Source: Rhodococcus sp. 4CII (GTDB taxonomy: Bacteria > Actinomycetota > Actinomycetes > Mycobacteriales > Mycobacteriaceae). Taken from it: 64,000 nt of DNA. Below, piece by piece: positions 34,598-43,238 of the stretch (its first letter is position 1; each line of letters begins with the position of its first letter). The stretch spans positions 1,426,001 to 1,490,000 of the forward strand of contig NZ_JACCFE010000002.1 in assembly GCF_014256275.1 (NCBI RefSeq), in the 5' to 3' direction. The notes under the pieces were generated by a model. It was given only the letters and a program-made list of their open reading frames with translations. It did not search any database and was not told where the DNA came from. The position numbers and the translations under genes are program-made.

Positions 34598-35383
34598 TCA
34601 GAGAGTGGTGACCAGTCCCCCGTCGATCACGAAATCGGACCCCGTCACATTGCCCGCCCGGTCGCTCGCGAGGAACGTCACGAGATCCGCCACCTCGTCG
34701 GGGCGGGTGAACCGGCCCGTGACGGCCTGTTTCGCGACACCCTCCGCCACGGCAGCCGGATCGCCGCCTGCGGCCCGCGCCACCGTCGCGGCCACGCCGT
34801 CGTCCCCGAGCCAGAGTGCGGTCGACACCGGTCCGGGACTGACGGTGTTGACCCGAATGCCCAGCGGTCCCACCTCTTTCGAGAGTGCCTTCGAGAAGTT
34901 GGTGAGCGCCGCCTTGGACGCGCAGTAGTCGATGACGGTGGGATCGGGCAGGAAACTGTTGACCGAACTGGTGGTCACGATGCTGCCCCGGCCCGCAGCG
35001 ATCATCGGGGGCAGCGCGGCCCGGATCGTCCGCACCGCCGACATCAGGTTGAGATTCATCGTCGTGATCCAATCCTCGTCGGTCACGTCGAGGAAGCCGG
35101 TGAGTCTCGGGTGGGCGGCTCCGACGTTGTTGACGACGACGCCGAGACTGCCGCGTGCGGTGGCGGCGGCGACGAGTTCGCCCGGACCGGTGGGCGTCGA
35201 CAGGTCGACGCTCACCGCCTCCACGGTTCCGCCGCGGACGAGTTCGTCCAGTTCGGGGCTGGGCGAACGTGCGCCCGCCACCACGAAGGCGCCTTCCGCG
35301 GCGAGCGCGCGGGTGATGGCGAGCCCGATACCCTTGCTGGCTCCGGTGACCACGGCGACGGTGCCGTGCAGCGCGAGATCCAC
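34598..35383 (-). CDS. Short-chain dehydrogenase/reductase
   Basis: A 261-residue classical SDR: TGASKGIG (about 12-19), VVNNVGAAHP in place of NNAG, the Ser in TTSSVNSF and YCASK (about residue 154), and VIDGGLVTTL at the C-terminus. GTG 35383 is chosen because AGGAGG lies five bases upstream. Probably a hydroxysteroid or hydroxyacyl dehydrogenase. Its 3' end lies seven bases from the transposase stop, so the IS entered between two convergent SDR genes. Confidence 0.8.
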   Translation of the reverse strand: MDLALHGTVAVVTGASKGIGLAITRALAAEGAFVVAGARSPSPELDELVRGGTVEAVSVDLSTPTGPGELVAAATARGSLGVVVNNVGAAHPRLTGFLDVTDEDWITTMNLNLMSAVRTIRAALPPMIAAGRGSIVTTSSVNSFLPDPTVIDYCASKAALTNFSKALSKEVGPLGIRVNTVSPGPVSTALWLGDDGVAATVARAAGGDPAAVAEGVAKQAVTGRFTRPDEVADLVTFLASDRAGNVTGSDFVIDGGLVTTL

Positions 35384-35631
35384 GGATTCCTCCTGACGAC
35401 GGCGGAGCGAGCACACGAGTGGAACGTCTCCCTCCGATCACGCTAGCCGAAATGGTGCCGACCGCGCTGCGGGCGAGTAATCTCAGCCCCGAAGGGCCAG
35501 GCCACGGCGTCGCTCGTCGTACGACAGTGCCTCTCGATCCATGACACTGCCCGTCGACGCACGATTGTTCCTGGCGCGCAGGCCCCTTCACCCCTGACCG
35601 CTGGGTTCCGTCCTGACTCGGGAGACGAGCG

Positions 35632-36447
35632 ATGCGACTTCTTCGACTTCGAACCACCCTGGCCGCGTGCGCGATCGCCGTCGCAGGCACCGTGACCGTG
35701 GGGGCCGGACCGGCTCTCGCCCAGGATCGGCCGACGGTGGTGCTGGTGCACGGTGCGTTCGCCGACACGACCAGTTGGGATGCGGTGGCGGCGGACCTCC
35801 GCGGACGAGGGTACGAAGTCGTGGTCCCGGACAACCCGTTGCGCGGTCCGGCGTACGACTCCGCCGCCATCGAGAAGGTGCTCGCGGACATCCCCGGGCC
35901 GGTGGTGCTCGTCGGCCACTCGTACGGCGGCGCCGTCATCACCAACGTGCATTCCCCGAACGTCGAGGCGCTCGTCTACGTGGCGGCGTTCGCCCCGGCG
36001 CGGGGCGAGCCGGTCATGCTGAACCTCGATCCGATCCGGTTCCCCGGCAGCCAATTGCTTCCGCCGGTGCTGCAGGTGAAGGTCGTCGAGAACGATCCCA
36101 CCGGAATCGCGGGCAGAAACCTCGACGGCTACATCGACCCGGGCCGCTTCCACGACGTGTTCGCCCAGGACGTTTCGGACGCCACCGTCGCCGGCATGAT
36201 CGCGCACCAGAAATCGGCGGCGCTCGTGGCGAACCTCGAGCCGTCGGGCGATCCGTCGTGGGCGTCGACCCCCAGTTGGGCGATGGTCGCCCAGAATGAT
36301 CGCGTGATCCCGGCGGCCTCGGAGCGGTTCATGGCCACCCGGGCGGGCGCGCACATCACCGAAGTGCCCGCGTCGCACGCCGTCCTGGTGTCCCAGCCCG
36401 CGGCCGTCGCCGACCTGGTCGTGCAGGCAGACCAGGCGACCCCGTAA
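35632..36447 (+). CDS. Secreted alpha/beta-hydrolase
   Basis: A 271-residue protein with a Sec signal peptide (MRLLRLRTTL... to ALA|QD, about residue 30), oxyanion strand VVLVHGAFADTTSW, nucleophile elbow GHSYGG (Ser about 103) and a C-terminal His in PASHAVLVS. It is the extracellular version of a family of small esterases (YP_ type EstA/methylketone-like hydrolases). Substrate unknown; an ester or conjugate outside the cell is possible. The 215-base gap upstream shows nothing gene-like. The LtrA gene begins ten bases downstream. Confidence 0.75.
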   Translation: MRLLRLRTTLAACAIAVAGTVTVGAGPALAQDRPTVVLVHGAFADTTSWDAVAADLRGRGYEVVVPDNPLRGPAYDSAAIEKVLADIPGPVVLVGHSYGGAVITNVHSPNVEALVYVAAFAPARGEPVMLNLDPIRFPGSQLLPPVLQVKVVENDPTGIAGRNLDGYIDPGRFHDVFAQDVSDATVAGMIAHQKSAALVANLEPSGDPSWASTPSWAMVAQNDRVIPAASERFMATRAGAHITEVPASHAVLVSQPAAVADLVVQADQATP

Positions 36448-36457
36448 CTTCCCCGCC

Positions 36458-37753
36458 GTGAACGCGCCCGAACGATCTGCACCGGACAACGGGAGCCTCG
36501 CCCACCGCGTCCAGAAGATGGTCGGACGAGATCCACACGAGGAACACCGTGCGGCAACACCGTTGGAGTTGCTGTTCGATCTGACGTTCGTCGTCGCGTT
36601 CGGCGTTGCGGGTAATCAGTTCGCGCACCTCCTCGCCGAAGGACACGTCGCCGCCGGGCTGGCGGGATTCTCGTTCGCGATGTTCTCGATCATCTGGGCG
36701 TGGATCAACTTCTCCTGGTTCGCCTCGGCCTACGACACCGACGACTGGATCTACCGGGTCACCACCATGATCCAGATGATCGGCGTCGTCATCCTGGCGC
36801 TCGGCATGCCGCCGATGTTCGCGTCCATCGACCGCGGAGTCGAACTCGACAATTCCGTGATGGTGTCCGGGTACATCGTCATGCGCGTCGCGATGGTGTT
36901 CCAGTGGTTGCGCGCCGCCCGGCACGACCCCGACCACCGTTCCGCGTCACTGACCTATGTGACGACGCTCGTTGTCGCGCAGATCGGGTGGGTCGCCTTG
37001 GTGATCGCGCCGCTCACCGTCGAGTACGCGTTCGGCCTCGGCGTGATACTCATCCTGTTCGAGATGAGCGGCCCCGTCATCGCCGAACGGTACAAGGGCG
37101 GAACACCCTGGCACGCACACCACATCGTCGAGCGTCACGGACTGCTCGTGATCATCACGCTCGGCGAGGGTGTGATCGGCACCGTGACCTCGCTGTCCGC
37201 CGTGGTCGATCACCAGGGCTGGACGCTGGACGCGATACTCGTCGCGGTCGCGGGCATCGGACTCACGTTCGGACTGTGGTGGGTCTACTACACGCTGCCG
37301 TCGGCGGAGATACTCGAGGTGTATCGCAACCGGTCGTTCGTCTGGGGATACAGCCACATCGTGCTCTTCGCGTCGCTGGCCGCGGTGGGGGCCGGGCTGC
37401 ATGTGGCGGCGTACTACATCGAACACGCGTCCCACCTCGGCGCGACGGCAACGGTGCTCTCCGCTGCCGTGCCCGTCGCGATCTTCCTCGCGGGGGTGTA
37501 CCTGCTCTACACCTATCTGGTGCGGGTTCCCGACCCGTTCCACATCCTGCTCCTCGTCCTGACCGCGGCGACGATCGCGCTCGCCCTGGTGCTGGCGGCG
37601 CAGGGCGTGTCGATGGCATGGTGCCTAATCGTGGTGATGCTGGCACCGGTCGTCACCGTCGTCGGATACGAGTTGCTCGGGCACGCTCACGAGGCCCGGG
37701 CGCTCGAGGTCGCACTCGGCCGCGCGGACGCCGGTGCCGGCGAGGATCACTAG
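36458..37753 (+). CDS. LtrA-family membrane protein
   Basis: A 431-residue polytopic membrane protein with the LtrA signature PLELLFDLTFVVAFG at about residues 35-49, followed by roughly ten hydrophobic segments. LtrA (low temperature requirement A) proteins have no established biochemical function. GTG 36458 has no clear ribosome site; ATG at 36518 is an alternative that still keeps the signature. The 3' end overlaps the convergent DUF427 gene by four bases. Confidence 0.75.
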   Translation: MNAPERSAPDNGSLAHRVQKMVGRDPHEEHRAATPLELLFDLTFVVAFGVAGNQFAHLLAEGHVAAGLAGFSFAMFSIIWAWINFSWFASAYDTDDWIYRVTTMIQMIGVVILALGMPPMFASIDRGVELDNSVMVSGYIVMRVAMVFQWLRAARHDPDHRSASLTYVTTLVVAQIGWVALVIAPLTVEYAFGLGVILILFEMSGPVIAERYKGGTPWHAHHIVERHGLLVIITLGEGVIGTVTSLSAVVDHQGWTLDAILVAVAGIGLTFGLWWVYYTLPSAEILEVYRNRSFVWGYSHIVLFASLAAVGAGLHVAAYYIEHASHLGATATVLSAAVPVAIFLAGVYLLYTYLVRVPDPFHILLLVLTAATIALALVLAAQGVSMAWCLIVVMLAPVVTVVGYELLGHAHEARALEVALGRADAGAGEDH

Positions 37754-38592
37754 GACCAGGGAGTCACCGGCCGGGGCCGGGCCACACCGTCGACGACCAG
37801 ATCGATGCGCTCGTCGAAGAACGCTACGAGCCCCCGCACTTCCGACGCGTCGACGAGCGGCTCGTCGTAACGCCATGCGATGTCGTCGAGCACGCCGTCG
37901 GCGGTGACGACGGACGAGTAGGCGGCCTCACCCTTGTAGGCACAGTAGGTTGTCGTCGTACTCGGTCGCAGTTCCGCGACGACGTCTTCGGGCGGCAGGT
38001 AGTAGCGGACCGGCAGCATCGTCTCGAACAGCATTCGAGCCCGTCTGGTGTCGGCGAGGAGCGTGTCGCCCAGCATCACCCGAATGTGCCGGGACGTGCG
38101 GCGGACGTCGATGCGCTGGAACGGGTCGTGCGGATGCCCGACGATCTCGTCGTCCTCCTCCAGCCAGCGGTCGAAGCCGTCGAAATCGAGCACCACGTAG
38201 CCGCTCAGATCCGGGTCGGCGGGCAGGAAACCCGCCGCCGACCGTGCACCGCCGGTGCGGATCTCCACGGACTCGCCCTCCGTGCTGCGCACCGAGAACG
38301 GCACCCGCGGATCGAGTACCCGCATCGTCGTCACGTCCGGCAGGGCGAACCCGGCGTCGCCGGTCTCGTCCGTCCGCGCCGCGCCGGGCGGCTGCGGTGA
38401 CAACTCCGCGGCGACGTCCTCCGCGGGCACCGCGTACGTGGGGACGACACGCCTCGGTTCCCAGACCAGAATCGCCCGGTCGCTGTCGACCACCGTGGTC
38501 CCGTTCAGCACGGCGCGGATCCGTTTCGCCGTCGGCTCGTAGCGAAGCTCGCGCAACTCTTGTCCGATGGTGTCTCGACGTCGCAGGCCCAT
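37750..38592 (-). CDS. Tandem DUF427 protein
   Basis: A 280-residue protein with two DUF427 domains. The second (about residues 165-270) is the more typical: VMLGDTLLADTRRARMLFET, PVRYYLPPEDV, TTYCAYKGEAAY. The first (about 20-125) is weaker. DUF427 proteins are small beta barrels of unknown function common in actinobacteria. Start ATG 38592. No operon partner. Confidence 0.75.
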   Translation of the reverse strand: MGLRRRDTIGQELRELRYEPTAKRIRAVLNGTTVVDSDRAILVWEPRRVVPTYAVPAEDVAAELSPQPPGAARTDETGDAGFALPDVTTMRVLDPRVPFSVRSTEGESVEIRTGGARSAAGFLPADPDLSGYVVLDFDGFDRWLEEDDEIVGHPHDPFQRIDVRRTSRHIRVMLGDTLLADTRRARMLFETMLPVRYYLPPEDVVAELRPSTTTTYCAYKGEAAYSSVVTADGVLDDIAWRYDEPLVDASEVRGLVAFFDERIDLVVDGVARPRPVTPWS

Positions 38593-38594
38593 GA

Positions 38595-38774
38595 GTTCGA
38601 GACTAGGCCGAGTCGGCGGGTCAGGCCGAGGGAGGCGATGAGGTCCTCGTGGAGTTCGAGCCGCCGGTGGTAACCGGCGAACCGGGCGGCGACCCGGTTC
38701 AGGCGCTACTGGGCGGCCTGCGCCGAACCGAGGCCGAGCGCCTCCGCGATGTGCGGCCAGTCAACACCCTGTGC
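38595..38774 (-). pseudogene. Relic of an HTH-type protein
   Basis: Directly after the stop of the lipase-like gene the same frame continues as GVDWPHIAEALGLGSAQAAQ, then a TAG stop, then RLNRVAARFAGYHRRLELHE and onward to about 38595. The first part looks like a helix-turn-helix (WPHIAEALGLGSAQAA). No start codon or upstream part is present, so it appears to be the degraded C-terminus of a small DNA-binding protein. It could also be chance in a GC-rich frame, but the amphipathic pattern argues against that. Confidence 0.4.
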
Positions 38775-39929
38775 TCAGCGAGCGAGGATCCCGGCGACGA
38801 ACTCCTGCGCGTCCTGCTGCGCCGCCCCGATCGTCCCGCGGTGATCGACGCCCTCGTACGTCCGGTACGTCAATTCGTTCCCGTTGTCCTGCAACGTCTT
38901 CACCATCAAGTCCGTCGACGGCTTGCTCACCACCCGATCGCCGGAACTCTGCGCGACCAGCGTCGGGACCTGCACGTGGACCCTCGACGGCTCCTGGCGC
39001 ACCAGGTAGTCGGTCAGCGGTCCCAGATCGGCGTCGGGACGGAAGACCTGATCGGCGGGCACGGGCGGCACCTTGCGAATGTCGTCGATGCACCCGGTCC
39101 GCGCCGTCGTCAACAGCGGTTGGGCCTGCTCCGTCAGCAACGCCGACGGGTCGATGGCCGGATCCGCGGCCTGGGCTCCGAGGAGGATCAGCGGGAGGAA
39201 CGACTCGGCCGCTTCGATGCCCGGAACACCCGAGCGGAAGTACTGCGGCGTCTGGTCGAGTCCGCTTCCCGGAGCGATTGCCACGGCGCCACCGAGATTC
39301 AACTCCGGTGCGCGCTCCGCGCCCTGGGCCGCGGTGAACAGCGCCGCCTGACCACCCTGGCTGTGACCGATCACGAACCACGTCGCGCCGACGGCCGGAT
39401 CCATGTCGCGGGCGGCGCGGACGATGTCCACGACAGCGTTCGCCTCCGTGTCGCCGTTGACATACGGATGGATACCCGGCGTGCCCAGACCCTGGTAGTC
39501 CGTGCTCACCACGGCGTACCCCTTCGCGACCCAGTCGTCGAGGAACGCGTCCACCCCGGTGAGATAGCCGTGGGCGGGGCCACCCGCGAAATCCGCGGAC
39601 GGGGCGCAGGCGTCCGCGACGCCGGTCGTGCCGTGCGCCCAGCTGATCACCGGATACCCGCCCTCGGGTGCCGGTGTGCGGGGGATCGACACGGTGCCCG
39701 ACACCACGACCGGGTCGCCGTTGCCGTCCTGGGATGCGTAGGTGATCACCTCGTTCCGTCCGGCGCTCGGCAGCGCGGGACCGTCGTCGACGGCTCGGGA
39801 CGAGAGAAGTTGACCCGGCCGGAGCGCGTCCGGGTCCGTCGCCGTCTCGGATGATGCAGTGGAACAGGCACTTCCGCCGAGGAGGACGAGCGCGGCCATC
39901 ACGCCGATCCGGGCCCGTGACGCCGTCAC
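38775..39929 (-). CDS. Lipoprotein lipase/esterase (secretory lipase family)
   Basis: A 384-residue alpha/beta-hydrolase with a lipoprotein signal: hydrophobic core MAALVLLGGSAC with Cys at about residue 24. GHSQGGQAA (about 198-206) is the nucleophile elbow and VDHRGTIG near the C-terminus holds the His. The family is PF03583-like (secretory lipase). It would sit on the outer face of the membrane. GTG 39929 overlaps the hsaC stop by GTGA, so it is coupled to the ring-cleavage gene, an odd partner for an exported esterase. Confidence 0.78.
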   Translation of the reverse strand: MTASRARIGVMAALVLLGGSACSTASSETATDPDALRPGQLLSSRAVDDGPALPSAGRNEVITYASQDGNGDPVVVSGTVSIPRTPAPEGGYPVISWAHGTTGVADACAPSADFAGGPAHGYLTGVDAFLDDWVAKGYAVVSTDYQGLGTPGIHPYVNGDTEANAVVDIVRAARDMDPAVGATWFVIGHSQGGQAALFTAAQGAERAPELNLGGAVAIAPGSGLDQTPQYFRSGVPGIEAAESFLPLILLGAQAADPAIDPSALLTEQAQPLLTTARTGCIDDIRKVPPVPADQVFRPDADLGPLTDYLVRQEPSRVHVQVPTLVAQSSGDRVVSKPSTDLMVKTLQDNGNELTYRTYEGVDHRGTIGAAQQDAQEFVAGILAR

Positions 39930-40837
39930 GAGAACGCCGCCAGCGGCTCGGAACCCGACCAGTCGTGACCCCAGTAGCTGTCCGCGGTGATCTCCTCGGC
40001 GGTGTAGTGCGCCTCGTCGACGAGCGTGCCCTCGGTGCCGAACTCGAGGTCCCAGCCGCCGGGAGCGCGTACGTAGAACGACACCATGCGGTCGTTGGTG
40101 TGACGGCCGAGGGTCGACGAGATGGAGAATCCGAGCTTGCCGAGCCGGTCGAGTGCCTGGCCGACGGCGTCGAGGGTGTCGACCTCCGTCATCAGATGCA
40201 CCATCCCGGGTTCGCCGCTGTGCGGCGCCGGGCACAACGCGAGACTGTGATGGCGCTGGTTGACACCCATGAACCGCACCCGGCGGGCCGGTCCCGGGGC
40301 GTCGGCCGGTCCGAGCCGGATCGCGCCCCGGGGCAGGAAACCCAGCACCTCGGTGTAGAACGTGTAAGTCTCCTCGAACGCGGGCGTCGGGAGGACCACG
40401 TGCCCCAGTCCCTGCGCGCCCGTGACGAAACGGCCGCCGTGCGGAGTGACTACCGGGCTGTGGTCGAGCACCGGCCCGAAGAACACCTCCACCCCGGTGC
40501 CGGACGGATCGTCGAACGCGATCACCTGCTCGGCGTCGCGGTATCGGGACTCCTCCTCCGAGAGCACGGTCACCTCGACACCGGCCTTCTCGACGGCCTC
40601 GCGCACCCGCTGCAGAGCGAACTGGTCACGCACCTCCCACCCCACGGCGAGCGCCCGGTCCGTGTCGCCGGGCAGGACGATCAGCCGGGACCGTCGCTCG
40701 TCGACGCGCAGATAGAGGCCGTCGGGCTCGGGGCCGGAACCCTCGGCCATGCCCAGCCCGTCCACGACCAGCTCACGCCAGCGTGGCACGTCCTTCGTCT
40801 GGATCCGCAGGTAGCCGAGCCCTCGGATGTCGGTCAT
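39926..40837 (-). CDS. hsaC: 3,4-DHSA-type extradiol dioxygenase HsaC
   Basis: A 303-residue type I extradiol dioxygenase with two vicinal-oxygen-chelate modules. The iron ligands are His146 (GLGHVVLP), His214 (MVHLMTE) and Glu265 (DLEFG). HsaC cleaves the catechol ring A of the 9,10-seco steroid next to a hydroxyl (meta cleavage). ATG 40837 has GGAAAGGAC upstream. A strong hairpin lies between it and the upstream monooxygenase gene. Confidence 0.88.
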   Translation of the reverse strand: MTDIRGLGYLRIQTKDVPRWRELVVDGLGMAEGSGPEPDGLYLRVDERRSRLIVLPGDTDRALAVGWEVRDQFALQRVREAVEKAGVEVTVLSEEESRYRDAEQVIAFDDPSGTGVEVFFGPVLDHSPVVTPHGGRFVTGAQGLGHVVLPTPAFEETYTFYTEVLGFLPRGAIRLGPADAPGPARRVRFMGVNQRHHSLALCPAPHSGEPGMVHLMTEVDTLDAVGQALDRLGKLGFSISSTLGRHTNDRMVSFYVRAPGGWDLEFGTEGTLVDEAHYTAEEITADSYWGHDWSGSEPLAAFS

Positions 40838-40869
40838 GTGGAAGTCCTTTCCTGGAGGCGGCTCCGCCA

Positions 40870-40915
40870 CCCGTGCGCCTTTCTGGTTGCTGGAACTACC
40901 AAAAAGGCGCACGGG
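40870..40915 (-). promoter_or_regulatory. Strong hairpin inside the hsa operon leader of hsaC
   Basis: Two 13-base arms CCCGTGCGCCTTT / AAAGGCGCACGGG pair perfectly; four further pairs (TGGT/ACCA) lie inside after one mismatch. It sits between the monooxygenase stop (40926) and hsaC start (40837). Possible roles: RNA processing or stabilising element, or partial terminator that sets hsaC level. Confidence 0.6.
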
Positions 40916-40925
40916 CGCGAAGCGC

Positions 40926-42104
40926 CTAGATCATGGAGCGGTGGATGCCCTGGGGTTCTCCGCCGAGCTGGGTCAGAGCCGAGGAGTGGAAGATCGATCC
41001 GGGCACGTGGATGGCGTGGGAGAGGCCCGCGTGGGCGTCGCGCCAGAAGCGTTGCATGGGTGTCTTCAGTTGCAGCGCACCGCCACCGGAGCGCGCGAAG
41101 ATCTCGTCCACGGCGCGCACTGCCCGCCAGGCGGCGGCGGTCTGGGTGCGCCGGCCGATGGACCGCAGTTCGAACGACACCTCCTGGCCCTTCTCGGTCA
41201 TGTCCCAGAACCGGTCGACCGTCTCGAGGATCGCCGCGCGCGATGCCGCGATCTCCGCGGCCGCCTCGCCGATCGCGAACAGCACGTACGGGTCTTCCTT
41301 GATTGCGGTGCCGGAGACGGTGATGCGTTCGCGCTGCGCGTTCAGGTGGCAGGCCAGCGCGCCCTCGGCGATGCCGATGAGCGAGGACGTGATGCCGAGC
41401 GGGAAGATGCAGGAGAACGGGAAGTTGTAGAGCGTCTGGGTTCGGCCGAACGCCTTCGGCGCGGATCCGTCGAACACCTTGTCGGCCTGCAGCGTCCGGT
41501 GCTGCGGGATGAATGCATCCTTGACGATCAGGTCCTTGGAGCCGGTGCCGCGCAATCCGACGACGTTCCAGCTGTCCTGGTCGATGTCGTAATCCGAGCG
41601 CGGGAGCAGCACGTGCAGGATCTTCGGGGGCATCACTCGGTTGCCGTCCCGGTCACCGACCGCGGCGCCGATCATGATCCACCCGCAGTGGTCGGTACCC
41701 GAGGAGAAGGACCACCGTCCGTTGAGGACGTAGCCGCCGTCGGTCGGCACGGCCACGCCCATCGGGGCGTACGGCGAGGCCATCCACATGTCGGAATCCT
41801 CGCCCCACACCTCGTCCTGCGCGGTGCGGTCGAAGAACGCCAGTTCCCAGGGGTGGACGCCGACGATCCCGCTGACCCAGCCCGCGGCCCCGTCGATGGC
41901 GCCGATGCCCATCGCGGTCTCGGCGAACTCGCGCGGATGCGATTCGTAGCCCCCGTACTCCTTGGGCTGCAGCATCCGCATCACGCCGGAGTCGCGCAAC
42001 CGTTTCGCGGACGTGTCGGACAGGCGCATCAGCCTGTCGCCCTCGGCGCCTTCCGCGCGGATCTCGTCCGCGTACTGTTCGATCCTGGCAAGAACCTGGC
42101 CCAT
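40926..42104 (-). CDS. Second HsaA-family flavin-dependent monooxygenase
   Basis: A 392-residue group D monooxygenase (acyl-CoA dehydrogenase fold) with GAAGWVSGIVGVHPWELAFF, in two halves around residue 82, and QRFWRDAHAGLSHAIHVPGS near the end. It is clearly related to HsaA but less like it than the protein at 29935-31101, differing for example in the C-terminal tail. It lies in the meta-cleavage operon directly before hsaC. It may hydroxylate a different seco-steroid (for example one with side chain or extra hydroxyl). Start ATG 42104. Confidence 0.75.
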   Translation of the reverse strand: MGQVLARIEQYADEIRAEGAEGDRLMRLSDTSAKRLRDSGVMRMLQPKEYGGYESHPREFAETAMGIGAIDGAAGWVSGIVGVHPWELAFFDRTAQDEVWGEDSDMWMASPYAPMGVAVPTDGGYVLNGRWSFSSGTDHCGWIMIGAAVGDRDGNRVMPPKILHVLLPRSDYDIDQDSWNVVGLRGTGSKDLIVKDAFIPQHRTLQADKVFDGSAPKAFGRTQTLYNFPFSCIFPLGITSSLIGIAEGALACHLNAQRERITVSGTAIKEDPYVLFAIGEAAAEIAASRAAILETVDRFWDMTEKGQEVSFELRSIGRRTQTAAAWRAVRAVDEIFARSGGGALQLKTPMQRFWRDAHAGLSHAIHVPGSIFHSSALTQLGGEPQGIHRSMI

Positions 42105-42144
42105 GATGATCTCGGCTTTCTGGTGTCGGTACCCGGCGAAACGC

Positions 42145-43203
42145 CTAGGCGGACTTCTTCTCGGCGACGGCGGCTTCCGCGGACTTCCGGTCCGCGAGGC
42201 CGAGCGCGATCTCGATCAGCTGGTCCTCCTGACCACCGACCAGCTTGCGCCGGCCGGCCTCGATGAGGATCTCCGCGCCCGAGACCCCGTACCGGCGGGC
42301 GTGGGAATCCGCGTGCTTGAGGAAGCTCGAGTACACACCCGCGTAGCCCATGGTCAGCGACAGCCGATCGAGCAGGCAGTCGTCGTCCATGATCGGCCGG
42401 ACGACGTCCTCGGCCGCGTCGATGATCTTCAGAGTGTCTATGCCCGTGCGGATTCCGAGTTTCTCGGCGACGGCGGCGAACGCCTCGACCGGGGTGTTCC
42501 CCGCTCCGGCGCCGAAACGCCGGGTGGATCCGTCGATCTGCAGGGCGCCGGCCTCGACGGCGAGCACCGAGTTGGCGACACCGAGGCCGAGGTTCTCGTG
42601 CCCGTGGAAGCCGACCTGGGCGTCGTCGCCGAGTTCGGTCACCAGTGCGGACACCCGGTCGCTGACGCCGGTCAGGATCAGGGCCCCGGCCGAGTCGACG
42701 ACGTAGACGCACTGGCAGCCGGCGTCGGCCATGATCCGGGCCTGCCTCGCGAGGACCTCCGGCCGCTGACTGTGCGACATCATCAGGAACCCGACCGTCT
42801 CCAGCCCGAGGTCGCGGGCGAGACCGAAATGCTGGACGGAGATGTCGGCCTCGGTGCAGTGTGTGGCGATGCGGCAGATACTCGCGCCGTTGTCGGCGGC
42901 CTCGCGGATGTCGGACTGGACGCCCAGACCGGGGAGCATGAGGAACGCGATCTTCGCCTGCTCCGCCGTCTGCACCGCGGCCTTGATCAGCTCCTGCTCC
43001 GGGGTGTGGCTGAAGCCGTAGTTGAACGAGGAGCCGCCGAGTCCGTCGCCGTGCGTGACCTCGATGACCGGGACCCCGGCGGCGTCGAGCGCCCCGACGA
43101 TGGAGCGGACGTGTTCGACGGTGAACTGGTGGCGCTTGGCGTGGGAGCCGTCGCGCAGCGACGAGTCCGTCACCCGGATGTCGAGATCAGCACTGTAGGG
43201 CAT
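42145..43203 (-). CDS. hsaF: 4-hydroxy-2-oxoacid aldolase HsaF
   Basis: A 352-residue DRE-TIM metalloaldolase. Arg17-Asp18 (SSLRDGSHA), His21 and the metal pair His200/His202 (GFHGHENLG) match the DmpG/BphI class. It splits 4-hydroxy-2-oxohexanoate into pyruvate and propanal, which is channelled to HsaG encoded next to it. ATG 43203 has GAAGGA eight bases upstream. Gene order hsaE-hsaG-hsaF is the usual one. Confidence 0.9.
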   Translation of the reverse strand: MPYSADLDIRVTDSSLRDGSHAKRHQFTVEHVRSIVGALDAAGVPVIEVTHGDGLGGSSFNYGFSHTPEQELIKAAVQTAEQAKIAFLMLPGLGVQSDIREAADNGASICRIATHCTEADISVQHFGLARDLGLETVGFLMMSHSQRPEVLARQARIMADAGCQCVYVVDSAGALILTGVSDRVSALVTELGDDAQVGFHGHENLGLGVANSVLAVEAGALQIDGSTRRFGAGAGNTPVEAFAAVAEKLGIRTGIDTLKIIDAAEDVVRPIMDDDCLLDRLSLTMGYAGVYSSFLKHADSHARRYGVSGAEILIEAGRRKLVGGQEDQLIEIALGLADRKSAEAAVAEKKSA

Positions 43204-43238
43204 CGGTATTCCTTCGAAGAGTGAGTGGGCGGACGCGC

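Noticed and set aside
43204..43238. GAGTGAGTGGGCGG between hsaG and hsaF as an operator copy
   Set aside because: Only the right half fits and it lies within an operon where no promoter is expected.
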